Source: Cyanobacteria bacterium UBA11153 (GTDB taxonomy: Bacteria > Cyanobacteriota > Cyanobacteriia > Cyanobacteriales > Coleofasciculaceae). Taken from it: a stretch of DNA of 15,863 nt. Location of the stretch: positions 1 to 15,863 of the forward strand of contig DOIX01000116.1 of assembly GCA_003511885.1 (NCBI GenBank), written 5' to 3'. Shown here in pieces: positions 6,377 through 12,938 of the stretch (position 1 is its first letter; each line of letters starts with the position of its first letter). The translations under genes were made by a program, and so were the position numbers. The notes beneath the pieces are model-generated. The model did no database searches, was not told the origin of the DNA, and saw nothing but the letters and a program-made list of their open reading frames with translations.

Positions 6377-7477
6377 TTAACTTGACTGAAATCCCTTGGG
6401 GATACTCGCCTGATAAGCAGGAGTACAGAGTACTAACAATTCTCCATTTTCTCCTCCAGCAGCTAGCAATTTTCCTTGGGGTTGCCAAGCGATACAGGAA
6501 AAACCTTGAGAGACTCCGCCTAAAATTTGTACTAATTCTTCGGCAGATTGCCACAAACATATCCTGCCATCGGCGGAGGCTGAAGCTAAGAGAAAGGTGT
6601 TGGGTTGAAAAGCAATCGCAGTTGCGACTTCCTCATGTCCTTCTAATACTAAGCTTTCCCAACCTAATCCTTCTTGTATTTGCTTTTCCCAGACAACAAT
6701 TCCTTCTGCACTTCCTGATGCCAAGAGTGGTGTACCTAATAAAGTAGCCTTAGATGACCAAGCTAATGCACGGATTTTACCAGGAAATCCTTGCATTAGC
6801 CAAGGATAAGGTTTTCCTAACTCAAAAACAGCCAGAGTACGGTCTATATTACCACAAGCCAGATACTTACCATTTGGTGACCAAGCAAGTGTTTGACAGG
6901 CAGAAGGAACTGCTAAAATGTCAGGGTCATTATCCCAATCATCACCATGCCAAATTTTGACACCTTGATAACCACCAATGGCTAAATTTGCTACCACAGG
7001 ATGCCAAGCCATACTCAAAACTGAGGATGCCTCAAAATTCAGGGTGGCGATGACAGTATTGCTATCGCCATCCCATATTTGAACGTAGCGACTAATACTA
7101 AATGCGAGATGATTGTCAGTAAAACTCCACGCTAGTCTATCTACCCAAGCTGGGCTATTATCTAATGTGGCAATTAATTCTTGAGAAGGTAATCGCCAAA
7201 TTTTGACTATCCCATCTTGTCCGCCAGCGGCTAGTAGTTGACTATCTCTGGAAAAAGATATACAGTCTACTGATAATCCAGTAGCAGCTTGTAAGGTTAC
7301 CCATTTATTTTTGCCCTGCCATAATATTACTTCTCCTCCTGCTGAACTGATAGCGATAATTTTACCGTTAGGAGACCAACTAACGGCAGTGACATAATCG
7401 GAAAGTATCCCTGAATCATATTCTTTGAGGGGCATTGTAATTTTCCCCTTTTTTGTTTTTCCTACCTGAATAGACAT
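6377..7477 (-). CDS. WD40-repeat protein
   Basis: A 366-residue soluble protein made of seven to eight WD40 blades with no other domain. Recognisable units end in VILWQG, VKIWRL, VQIWDG, VKIWHG, LAVFEL, IVVWEK, ICLWQS and LLVLCT, each preceded by a segment such as AWSPNGKYLACG. No signal peptide or helix is seen, so it is probably a cytoplasmic beta-propeller that holds protein partners. Its start overlaps the end of the G3E GTPase gene by 16 bases, and AGAGGA lies about nine bases before the ATG, so the two are co-transcribed and probably translationally coupled. The Zur-like operator at 8458-8477 should therefore control it too. An internal ATG at 7435 is an alternative start. The specific partner is unknown. 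Confidence 0.88.
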   Translation of the reverse strand: MSIQVGKTKKGKITMPLKEYDSGILSDYVTAVSWSPNGKIIAISSAGGEVILWQGKNKWVTLQAATGLSVDCISFSRDSQLLAAGGQDGIVKIWRLPSQELIATLDNSPAWVDRLAWSFTDNHLAFSISRYVQIWDGDSNTVIATLNFEASSVLSMAWHPVVANLAIGGYQGVKIWHGDDWDNDPDILAVPSACQTLAWSPNGKYLACGNIDRTLAVFELGKPYPWLMQGFPGKIRALAWSSKATLLGTPLLASGSAEGIVVWEKQIQEGLGWESLVLEGHEEVATAIAFQPNTFLLASASADGRICLWQSAEELVQILGGVSQGFSCIAWQPQGKLLAAGGENGELLVLCTPAYQASIPKGFQSS

Positions 7478-8436
7478 TTACGAAAATCCTCTTTTAGTTG
7501 GGTTTCATTCAAATTACGACCAATAAATACCAGCTCATTTTTTCTGGTTTCGTTAGGTTGCCAAGGGCGATCTAGTTTACTATCAAAGAGCATGTGTACT
7601 CCTTGAAATACACAGCGGTTTTTTTCTCCAGCAATATTCAAAATTCCTTTCATTCGGAAAATATCTTGTCCTTGCGATCGCAATAATTCATTAATCCAAT
7701 TATTGATTTTTTCGCCATCTAAAGCGCCTGATTCTACTATGGCAACTGACCCAACTGTGGCATCATGTTCGTGAGCATCTTCACTTAAAAATTCTGGATC
7801 TATGGTTAAGGCGCGATTCAAATCAAAGGCTTGTACGCCCAATAAAGCGTCCATTTCTAATTCGGCATTGTAAGTGGGGTAGGTTTTTGCCATTCCATTC
7901 ATCCCGCGAATGCGCTTTTCTAATTCTGCCAGTTCTTCCGGGGTGACTAAATCTGTTTTATTGAGCAAAATTACATCAGCAAAGGCAATTTGTTCTTGGG
8001 CTTCATCGGCATCCCAATGTTGCCAGATATGCTTGGCATCTACTACGGTTACTACTGCGTCAAGGGAGAGTTTTTCTGCCATATCTTCATCCATAAAAAA
8101 GGTTTGAATTACGGGGGCAGGATCGGCTAAACCTGTAGTTTCTATTACTAAATGGTCGAATTTATTGCGGCGCTTCATTAAGTTACCGATAATCCGAATT
8201 AAATCGCCTCGCACTGTACAGCAGATGCAGCCATTGTTCATCTCGAAAATTTCTTCGTCGGTGTCAATTACCAATTGATTATCAATTCCTACTTCCCCGA
8301 ATTCGTTGACGATAACTGCTACTTTCATTCCGTGTTGATGAGTCAGGATGCGGTTGAGTAAGGTGGTTTTCCCTGACCCCAGATAACCAGTGAGGATTGT
8401 TACGGGGACTATATCGGTTTGTGTGCGGCTTGTCAT
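7462..8436 (-). CDS. G3E-family GTPase, COG0523 (CobW/ZNG1-type zinc chaperone)
   Basis: A 324-residue cytoplasmic GTPase. The order is Walker A GYLGSGKTT (17-25), the metal-binding motif CICC (70-73), ETTGLADP (99-106, switch region), NKTD (159-162) and a CobW C-terminal domain (about 228-322) ending in FIGRNLNETQLKEDF. Proteins of this class hand zinc (or cobalt in true CobW) to client enzymes on GTP hydrolysis. The His content is low: only AHEHD (221-225) where others have a long His loop. The Fur-superfamily operator 22-41 bases before the start, and the znuA gene nearby, point to a role in zinc starvation. It is transcribed with the overlapping WD40 gene. The client is unknown; a cobalamin role is unlikely since no cobalamin gene is near. 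Confidence 0.93.
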   Translation of the reverse strand: MTSRTQTDIVPVTILTGYLGSGKTTLLNRILTHQHGMKVAVIVNEFGEVGIDNQLVIDTDEEIFEMNNGCICCTVRGDLIRIIGNLMKRRNKFDHLVIETTGLADPAPVIQTFFMDEDMAEKLSLDAVVTVVDAKHIWQHWDADEAQEQIAFADVILLNKTDLVTPEELAELEKRIRGMNGMAKTYPTYNAELEMDALLGVQAFDLNRALTIDPEFLSEDAHEHDATVGSVAIVESGALDGEKINNWINELLRSQGQDIFRMKGILNIAGEKNRCVFQGVHMLFDSKLDRPWQPNETRKNELVFIGRNLNETQLKEDFRKCLFR

Positions 8437-8457
8437 ACTCTCAATTTAGGCTTTTTA

Positions 8458-8477
8458 GATAATGATAACCATTATCA
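8458..8477 (-). promoter_or_regulatory. Fur-superfamily operator, probably Zur box
   Basis: TGATAA-CCA-TTATCA (8463-8477) is a 6-3-6 inverted repeat. The wider 19 bases from 8458 to 8476 match the Escherichia coli Fur consensus at 18 of 19 positions. It lies 22 bases before the ATG of the G3E GTPase gene, where bound repressor would cover the promoter. Fur and Zur sites are similar in sequence; the zinc-related genes favour Zur. The regulator itself is not in this window. Confidence 0.8.
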
Positions 8478-8524
8478 CACATGAGGGAAGTTTTTGTTTG
8501 GGAGATGGGGAGAAACGGCTTTTG

Positions 8525-9454
8525 TTAAATGTCTCGTAAGAAAGACTCAATGGCTGCCGTGGTGGCAACGGGATACTCTTCGTGGACTCCCAGTGAACCA
8601 GAAACTCTTTGTACTTGTACTCCCGGTAATTTAGCTAAAGCTTCCATTTCTGCTTTGGATTTCGGTGGCGCTTCTTCACTAATAACTATCATGAAAGGTG
8701 CGGGTAAAGGTTGAAACCAACAAAGAAAATCCTCCCGGATTCTAACGGGGTCTAAATTTCCTGTCACAAAGGCTGCGGGTGCAAATCTCGCTCCAGGTTT
8801 TTGGGTAATTTGGTATTTTTGTTGAATAAAATCTTTAGTTAAGCTGGCGGGATTATGGTAAACGTGGCGGCGATACATAAATTTGAGGAAAGCTGGGGCG
8901 GTGTTTAACTTGTAAAGGAGTTGTCCCAATAGAGGCGATCGCACTACATCTCTTACCATAGCAGAAAACTTTTGAGATGCTCCCATGGCTGACAAAGGTC
9001 CGCGCCAGGTGGGTGCGACTAAGATAATCTTAGCAAAAACACCGGGTTGGGAAACTGCAAGCTGCATCGCGTAACCCGCTGCATGACCTGCTGCTATAAT
9101 TGTCACTGGGGTATTAAAGACTGATCTCACAAAATCTTGGAGAAATTGATGATAGATTTCTGGTCGATAATCTAAAGGTAAACGGTCAGATTCACCAAAA
9201 CCAATCCAATCTAAAGCTGTTACTTGAAACTGCGGTGCTAGTAATGAAGCAATTCCCTTCATTTCACTGCGACTGGAAACGGTACTGAAAGCCGGAAGGA
9301 GTAAAACTGGCTTACCTTCTCCTCCTGTTTCATAAACTGCATTGACTGGTTGATTTTGCCACTTCCAGACAAATTTATTGACTGTATAACTAGTGGTATT
9401 ATAGACTTGTTCTGTTCCAGATTCAGGTGAATTTTGTTTGGTTAATTGAGTCAT
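8525..9454 (-). CDS. Alpha/beta-hydrolase-fold protein, probably without hydrolase activity
   Basis: A 309-residue protein with the alpha/beta hydrolase core: KPVLLLPAFST (48-58), the DWIGFGESDR turn (82-91), the nucleophile elbow region at 119-127 and PFMIVISEEAP (253-263). The elbow, normally G-x-S-x-G, reads G-H-A-A-G, with Ala125 in place of the serine. The strand that normally ends in the catalytic Asp reads ISEEAP, and the usual G-H before the C-terminal helix is replaced by S-L-G-V, with a His only three residues later (His291). The triad thus seems lost. I chose the ATG at 9454 (AAGGAAA about ten bases upstream) over a TTG at 9460. It lies between two G3E GTPase genes, all on the minus strand; a binding or scaffold role is possible. 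No Zur box is visible before it. Confidence 0.85.
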   Translation of the reverse strand: MTQLTKQNSPESGTEQVYNTTSYTVNKFVWKWQNQPVNAVYETGGEGKPVLLLPAFSTVSSRSEMKGIASLLAPQFQVTALDWIGFGESDRLPLDYRPEIYHQFLQDFVRSVFNTPVTIIAAGHAAGYAMQLAVSQPGVFAKIILVAPTWRGPLSAMGASQKFSAMVRDVVRSPLLGQLLYKLNTAPAFLKFMYRRHVYHNPASLTKDFIQQKYQITQKPGARFAPAAFVTGNLDPVRIREDFLCWFQPLPAPFMIVISEEAPPKSKAEMEALAKLPGVQVQRVSGSLGVHEEYPVATTAAIESFLRDI

Positions 9455-9548
9455 AATCAAAGTTTCCTTTTTTGAATTAGTATTTTATAATTTTCCCCAA
9501 GGTAGGAGCAGGTTTAGACAGCTTAAAATGGTGCATCATTTGGGGGTG

Positions 9549-9578
9549 TGTTGGGTTGCGCGAAAGCTCAACCCAACT
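9549..9578. repeat. Hairpin GTTGGGTTG/CAACCCAAC
   Basis: Perfect 9-bp arms at 9550-9558 and 9569-9577 with a 10-base loop. The word is typical of a dispersed repeat of filamentous cyanobacteria. It sits between the His-rich G3E GTPase gene and the hydrolase-fold gene and could separate their transcription. A weaker relative (GGTTGGG/CTCAACC) is at about 10786-10806. Confidence 0.5.
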
Positions 9579-9631
9579 TACATTTACTAGATAGTTTTAG
9601 CCTTGACACGCCATTATATCCGTAAATATTG

Positions 9632-10693
9632 TCAAACTAAACAGCGATTTAACTCTGCTCGTATTTGACAATCGTCCAAGTTACGTCCGATTAATACTAA
9701 TTGATTTTTAGGAGGAGTCAACCAGGGTTCGATGTTGAGATTGTAGCGGGGACCGCTGAGTTGAAAAATATGACGGGAGTCACTTTCACTAAACCAAAGA
9801 ATTCCTTTGGCACGAAAGACATTATTGGGCATTTTTTCGGTCAAAAATTCTTGAAACTTATTCACATCAAAAGGGCGATCGCTTTGAAAAGATATGGATA
9901 CAAAACCATCATTTTCTAAGTGATGAGAATGATATTTATGATGGTGATGTTCGTGATGATGCTCTTCGTGGTGGTGATGTTCGTGATGATGATGTTCCTC
10001 TGTTTCTGCCTCAGATTTAAACTTAGTGTAAGTATCTACCTGGGTTAAGCCTACATCCAAAATTAAGGGTAAAGGTACTTTCCCGTACTGAGATTGTATA
10101 ATTCTAGATCCCACTTTAATTGTCTGAATGTATCCTTCTAATTCTGCGATCTTTTCCGGATTAACCAAATCAGTTTTATTGAGAATAACAATATCAGAAA
10201 AAGCTACTTGTTTTAAGGCGGCTTCACTGTCAAAATGGTCTGGTGTAAATGTCTCGGTATCTACAACAGCCAGGACAGAATCCAGGCGAATTAAATCTCG
10301 CAACTCCGTCCCCACCAATGTTAAAACAATTGGCAATGGATCTGCTACCCCGGTAGTTTCAATTACCATGTAATCAACGGGATCTTCTCTTTCTAAAACT
10401 CGGTAAATTGCATCCACTAATCCATCATTAATCGTACAGCAAATGCAGCCATTACTCAGTTCCACCATATCTTCATCCAGAGAAACTAATAGTTGGCTAT
10501 CTATATTAATATCGCCAAACTCATTGACCAAAACTGCCACTTTTAAGTCTTGGCGATTGTTTAGAATGTGGTTGAGTAGGGTGGTTTTGCCACTACCGAG
10601 AAATCCTGTAATAATTGTCACTGGCATTCCCCGTTTAGGAATATCGATTATGTCATTCTTTTCAGTTTTTGTTGGGGTAGCTGTAGCAATCAT
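9632..10693 (-). CDS. G3E-family GTPase, COG0523, with His-rich metal loop
   Basis: A 353-residue paralogue of the GTPase at 7462-8436. It has Walker A GFLGSGKTT (30-38), CICC (83-86), ETTGVADP (112-119), NKTD (172-175) and a C-terminal CobW domain (about 262-352) ending in IGRNLDDCQIRAEL. Between the two domains lies a loop (234-258) with 18 histidines in 25 residues, fit to bind several zinc or nickel ions. This suggests metal storage or delivery as well as GTP-driven insertion. The ATG at 10693 is preferred: CAGGAAAA lies about eleven bases upstream and it precedes the family-like N-terminus. An ATG at 10726 would add 11 residues without a ribosome site. No Zur box is visible in the 240 bases upstream, so its control may differ from that of its paralogue. 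Confidence 0.93.
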   Translation of the reverse strand: MIATATPTKTEKNDIIDIPKRGMPVTIITGFLGSGKTTLLNHILNNRQDLKVAVLVNEFGDINIDSQLLVSLDEDMVELSNGCICCTINDGLVDAIYRVLEREDPVDYMVIETTGVADPLPIVLTLVGTELRDLIRLDSVLAVVDTETFTPDHFDSEAALKQVAFSDIVILNKTDLVNPEKIAELEGYIQTIKVGSRIIQSQYGKVPLPLILDVGLTQVDTYTKFKSEAETEEHHHHEHHHHEEHHHEHHHHKYHSHHLENDGFVSISFQSDRPFDVNKFQEFLTEKMPNNVFRAKGILWFSESDSRHIFQLSGPRYNLNIEPWLTPPKNQLVLIGRNLDDCQIRAELNRCLV

Positions 10694-10726
10694 GGTTGGT
10701 TTTTCCTGAATTTTATAAGTTAACAT

Positions 10727-10935
10727 TGACTGGGAATATTGGGGATGATGTCAAAGTTGCACCTGTGAAGAAGGAATTGTTGTGGTTGGGTTTCATACCT
10801 CAACCAAACCAGAAGAAGTTTCGTACTTAAACTCAACCTACTGTTTCATTCTCAAGGATACCAAGTCCACATCGATGGAGCGATTTCCGATTGCACAATA
10901 TCGCAATACGAGATAGGCTAAAAACCAAAATAGTT
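10727..10935. other. Intergenic region, no gene seen
   Basis: A stretch before the His-rich GTPase gene. It contains one imperfect hairpin of the GGTTGGG/CTCAACC type (about 10786-10806) and no open frame with protein character. A promoter for the GTPase gene is expected here, but I could not identify clear boxes or a TGATAA-TTATCA operator. Confidence 0.5.
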
Positions 10936-11070
10936 TTAAACTCCCATAGCTGCTTGAATAAATTTATTAACCCAAATACTTGATAGTAAACTATAGGATA
11001 TACTCAAGAATAAGGTAGCACCTATAGTGAGTGAATTCCGAGCTACAGGCAAAGGGATTAATCCTATAAT
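10936..11070 (-). pseudogene. Truncated second copy of the small membrane protein
   Basis: 44 sense codons and a stop follow directly, in the same frame, after the TAA of the 82-residue membrane protein. The peptide matches the second half of that protein: LTIGATL aligns with VTIGATL, LLSSIWVNKFIQAAM with LLSSIWGKNFIDAAI. It keeps one membrane helix but has no start codon of its own. It is either the decayed second half of a tandem duplication or an extension reached only by read-through of the single TAA (11071-11073). Confidence 0.75.
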
Positions 11071-11319
11071 TTAAAACCCAAAGGAGTTTAAAACTCTTAT
11101 TGCTGCGTCGATAAAATTTTTGCCCCAAATGCTTGATAGTAAACCACAGCATATAGCAAACAATAATGTAGCACCGATAGTAACTGAGTTCCAATCTATA
11201 GGCAAAGCATAGGAAATAAGGATGAGTGGGGCAAAAGTACCTAATGCAGCACCCCCAAGAAATCGATAGGTAAGTTTACCCTTGGCAGGTTGTTTGATTT
11301 TGCTATCTTCAGTAGTCAT
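11071..11319 (-). CDS. Small two-helix membrane protein
   Basis: An 82-residue protein. A polar, Lys-rich N-terminus (about 1-20) is followed by two membrane segments, about 22-41 (GGAALGTFAPLILISYAL) and 46-66 (VTIGATLLFAICCGLLSSIW), then a short amphipathic tail (KNFIDAAIRVLNSF). GAGGT lies about nine bases before the ATG, supporting the start. It lies 108 bases after znuA on the same strand, so it may share the znuA transcript. The two adjacent cysteines (about 57-58) lie inside the second helix. I do not recognise a family. A truncated copy follows in frame after the stop. Confidence 0.75.
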   Translation of the reverse strand: MTTEDSKIKQPAKGKLTYRFLGGAALGTFAPLILISYALPIDWNSVTIGATLLFAICCGLLSSIWGKNFIDAAIRVLNSFGF

Positions 11320-11427
11320 GAAGGTTACCTCAAAATTGTTCGCAACAGAGATCTTGCACGCCTTTTCAATAAGCCTGAAAAAGCTAGGTTTTTGGTAGTT
11401 AGATTATTCCCTATTTTCCCAACAAAT

Positions 11428-12489
11428 CTATTGAAAGGGTGTATATTTGCCACCCAATCCTTCGACAATGGTGCGGGTATTGGCTTTAAGTATTCCTTGA
11501 TAAGTCTCTCCTTCTGTCCCTTTATCTCCCAATCCATCGGCGTATAATTCTCTATCCGAAACTTTAACTTTTGCCTCTTTCGCTACGGCTTCAATCAGTT
11601 TCGGATTAACTGTAGTTTCGGCAAAAATAGTGGGGACATTAGCTTGTTTAATGGCTTTCACTAATTCCGTAACTCTGCCTGCTGTGGCTGAGGTTTCGGT
11701 ACTTAGTCCACTTAAAGCACCTTCAAATTCAAGATTATAGGCTTTGACATAATAACCGAGGGCATCGTGAGTTGTAATTAACTTTCTTTGTCCGGGAGGA
11801 ATTGTAGCAATGGCTGATTTAATCCAAGTATCAATTTTTGTTAGTTCATTCGTTATTTCTTTGGTATTATTCTCATACAATGTTGCACTATCTGGCACTA
11901 GTTTTTCGAGGGAGTCGGAGATAGTTTCCACCATCTTAATTCCATATTGAGGGTTATGCCAAACATGGGGATCTGGTGCGGTTTCACCCTCGGCGTGGTT
12001 TTTTTCTTCTCCCTTTTCATTTTCGTGCCCTTCCCCTTTATCTTCGTGTCTTTCTTCTTCTCCATGTTCGTGCGCTTCTCCTATAATTGGTTTGGGAACC
12101 GCTACTTCATGTACGGCAATTTTCGGCACAGGATTATTAGTGGCTTTGACTAATTTAATTAAACTAGTGTCAAATTCATAGCCTCCATATAAAATAAGTT
12201 TGGCATTTTCGATCGCTTTTCGATCTTCTGGTTTAGGCTGATAAACGTGAGGATCTTCTCCTGGATTTACTAAACATTTTAGGTCGATTGTATCTTGGGC
12301 AACTTGCTTGGTTAAGTCGCATAAAATACTGGTAGTGACGACAACTAAGGGACGATTGCCACTGGCAGTTGCTGGTGAATTAGCAGGAGATGAAGTTGTC
12401 TCTGTAGTTGGCGGTGGAGTGTTGCAGCCATACAATCCCATCAGTAGGGCAAAACTGGTGAGGTGGCTTAATTTTAAGTTTTGTAACAT
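11428..12489 (-). CDS. znuA: Zinc ABC transporter substrate-binding lipoprotein
   Basis: A 353-residue cluster A-I (ZnuA/TroA) binding protein. It starts with a lipoprotein signal ending in LYGC (Cys22), then a Pro/Thr/Ser linker. The expected zinc ligands are His81 (EDPHVYQP), His175 (DPHVWHNP) and His241 (TTHDALGYY), with an Asp near 318-322 (YADGLGD). The third His, where manganese-type MntC proteins have Glu, favours zinc. A charged loop (139-170, His 140, 142, 148, 155, 165) between the first two ligands is typical of ZnuA. It would capture zinc in the periplasm for a ZnuBC importer, but no permease or ATPase gene lies next to it. The Zur-like operator ends 25 bases before the ATG. Zinc specificity is well supported by sequence. 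Confidence 0.94.
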   Translation of the reverse strand: MLQNLKLSHLTSFALLMGLYGCNTPPPTTETTSSPANSPATASGNRPLVVVTTSILCDLTKQVAQDTIDLKCLVNPGEDPHVYQPKPEDRKAIENAKLILYGGYEFDTSLIKLVKATNNPVPKIAVHEVAVPKPIIGEAHEHGEEERHEDKGEGHENEKGEEKNHAEGETAPDPHVWHNPQYGIKMVETISDSLEKLVPDSATLYENNTKEITNELTKIDTWIKSAIATIPPGQRKLITTHDALGYYVKAYNLEFEGALSGLSTETSATAGRVTELVKAIKQANVPTIFAETTVNPKLIEAVAKEAKVKVSDRELYADGLGDKGTEGETYQGILKANTRTIVEGLGGKYTPFQ

Positions 12490-12513
12490 TAAGCTGATTA
12501 CCGAACTCTGACA

Positions 12514-12530
12514 ATGATAATCGTTATCAT
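12514..12530 (-). promoter_or_regulatory. Fur-superfamily operator, probably Zur box of znuA
   Basis: ATGATAA-TCG-TTATCAT, a perfect 7-3-7 inverted repeat, 25 bases before the znuA ATG. The overlapping 19 bases (12510-12528) match the Escherichia coli Fur consensus at 17 of 19 positions. On the coding strand TATGAT (12531-12526) overlaps the box and could be the -10 element, so bound repressor would block the promoter. The core is the same as at 8463-8477 except for the three-base centre. Confidence 0.88.
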
Positions 12531-12616
12531 AGCACAGATAAGCTGAGAGTTTCTCACCTAGTTGTCAATTACTGAGGACAAGGAGCGATCGCAAATAGAA
12601 TGTTGATTGAGAATGC

Positions 12617-12901
12617 TCAAAAATTCTTCAATTTGACCGAGAACCAGAGGGCGCAAGCCCCTGGTTCAATGACCACTATATCAGGAACTGCTTGTTTGAT
12701 GGCACGAACCGCACGGGGAATTAATCCATCGACGTTGTAGCTTTCGGTTCCAGCATTATCTTTCTGATGATAGGGGATTAAGGGAAAAAGTGCGATCGCT
12801 CCCAACCCTAAATTATCCGCTTCCTCCACTTCCTTGACTAACAAATCCAGCGTGTAAGGGTAACAACCGGGCATCGATGGCACTTCTTCTTGTTTTCCTT
12901 C
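12617..12901 (-). pseudogene. hemB: hemB (porphobilinogen synthase) remnant
   Basis: About 75 residues match an early part of HemB, the enzyme that joins two 5-aminolevulinates in tetrapyrrole synthesis: EGKQEEVPSMPGCYPYTLD, then LLVKEVEEADNLGLGAIALF, NVDGLIPRAVRAIKQAVPD and IVVI. Intact HemB has about 325 residues; here the N-terminal 40 or so and everything after residue 120 are gone, including both active-site lysines and the metal site. The family sequence ends exactly at VVI. The next nine codons (EPGACALWF) are wholly encoded by a hairpin repeat at 12641-12667, then seven more codons and a stop. Upstream the frame meets a TAA before 12904. A second hemB is a known Zur-controlled gene in some cyanobacteria, which fits its place before znuA. 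Non-functional. Confidence 0.85.
12641..12667. repeat. REP-like hairpin at the hemB breakpoint
   Basis: GAACCAG (12641-12647) pairs with CTGGTTC (12661-12667) and, after a one-base bulge, GGGC with GCCC around a GCAA loop (on the + strand). It lies inside the hemB remnant exactly where similarity to HemB ends, so it probably entered there or marks the deletion joint. Confidence 0.6.
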
Positions 12902-12938
12902 CCCTATAAGTTTGAATTAATTTACATGCCCAACTGCT

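Noticed and set aside
9921..9996. Repetitive GATGGTGATGTTCGTGAT-like DNA, considered as a tandem repeat or CRISPR-like array
   Set aside because: It is the His codon tract of the G3E GTPase read on the other strand, and has no regular repeat-spacer pattern.
10991..11194. 67-codon minus-strand frame across the small membrane gene and its copy
   Set aside because: It is a shifted frame of the two related copies; the frame with matching helices is the one at 10936-11319.
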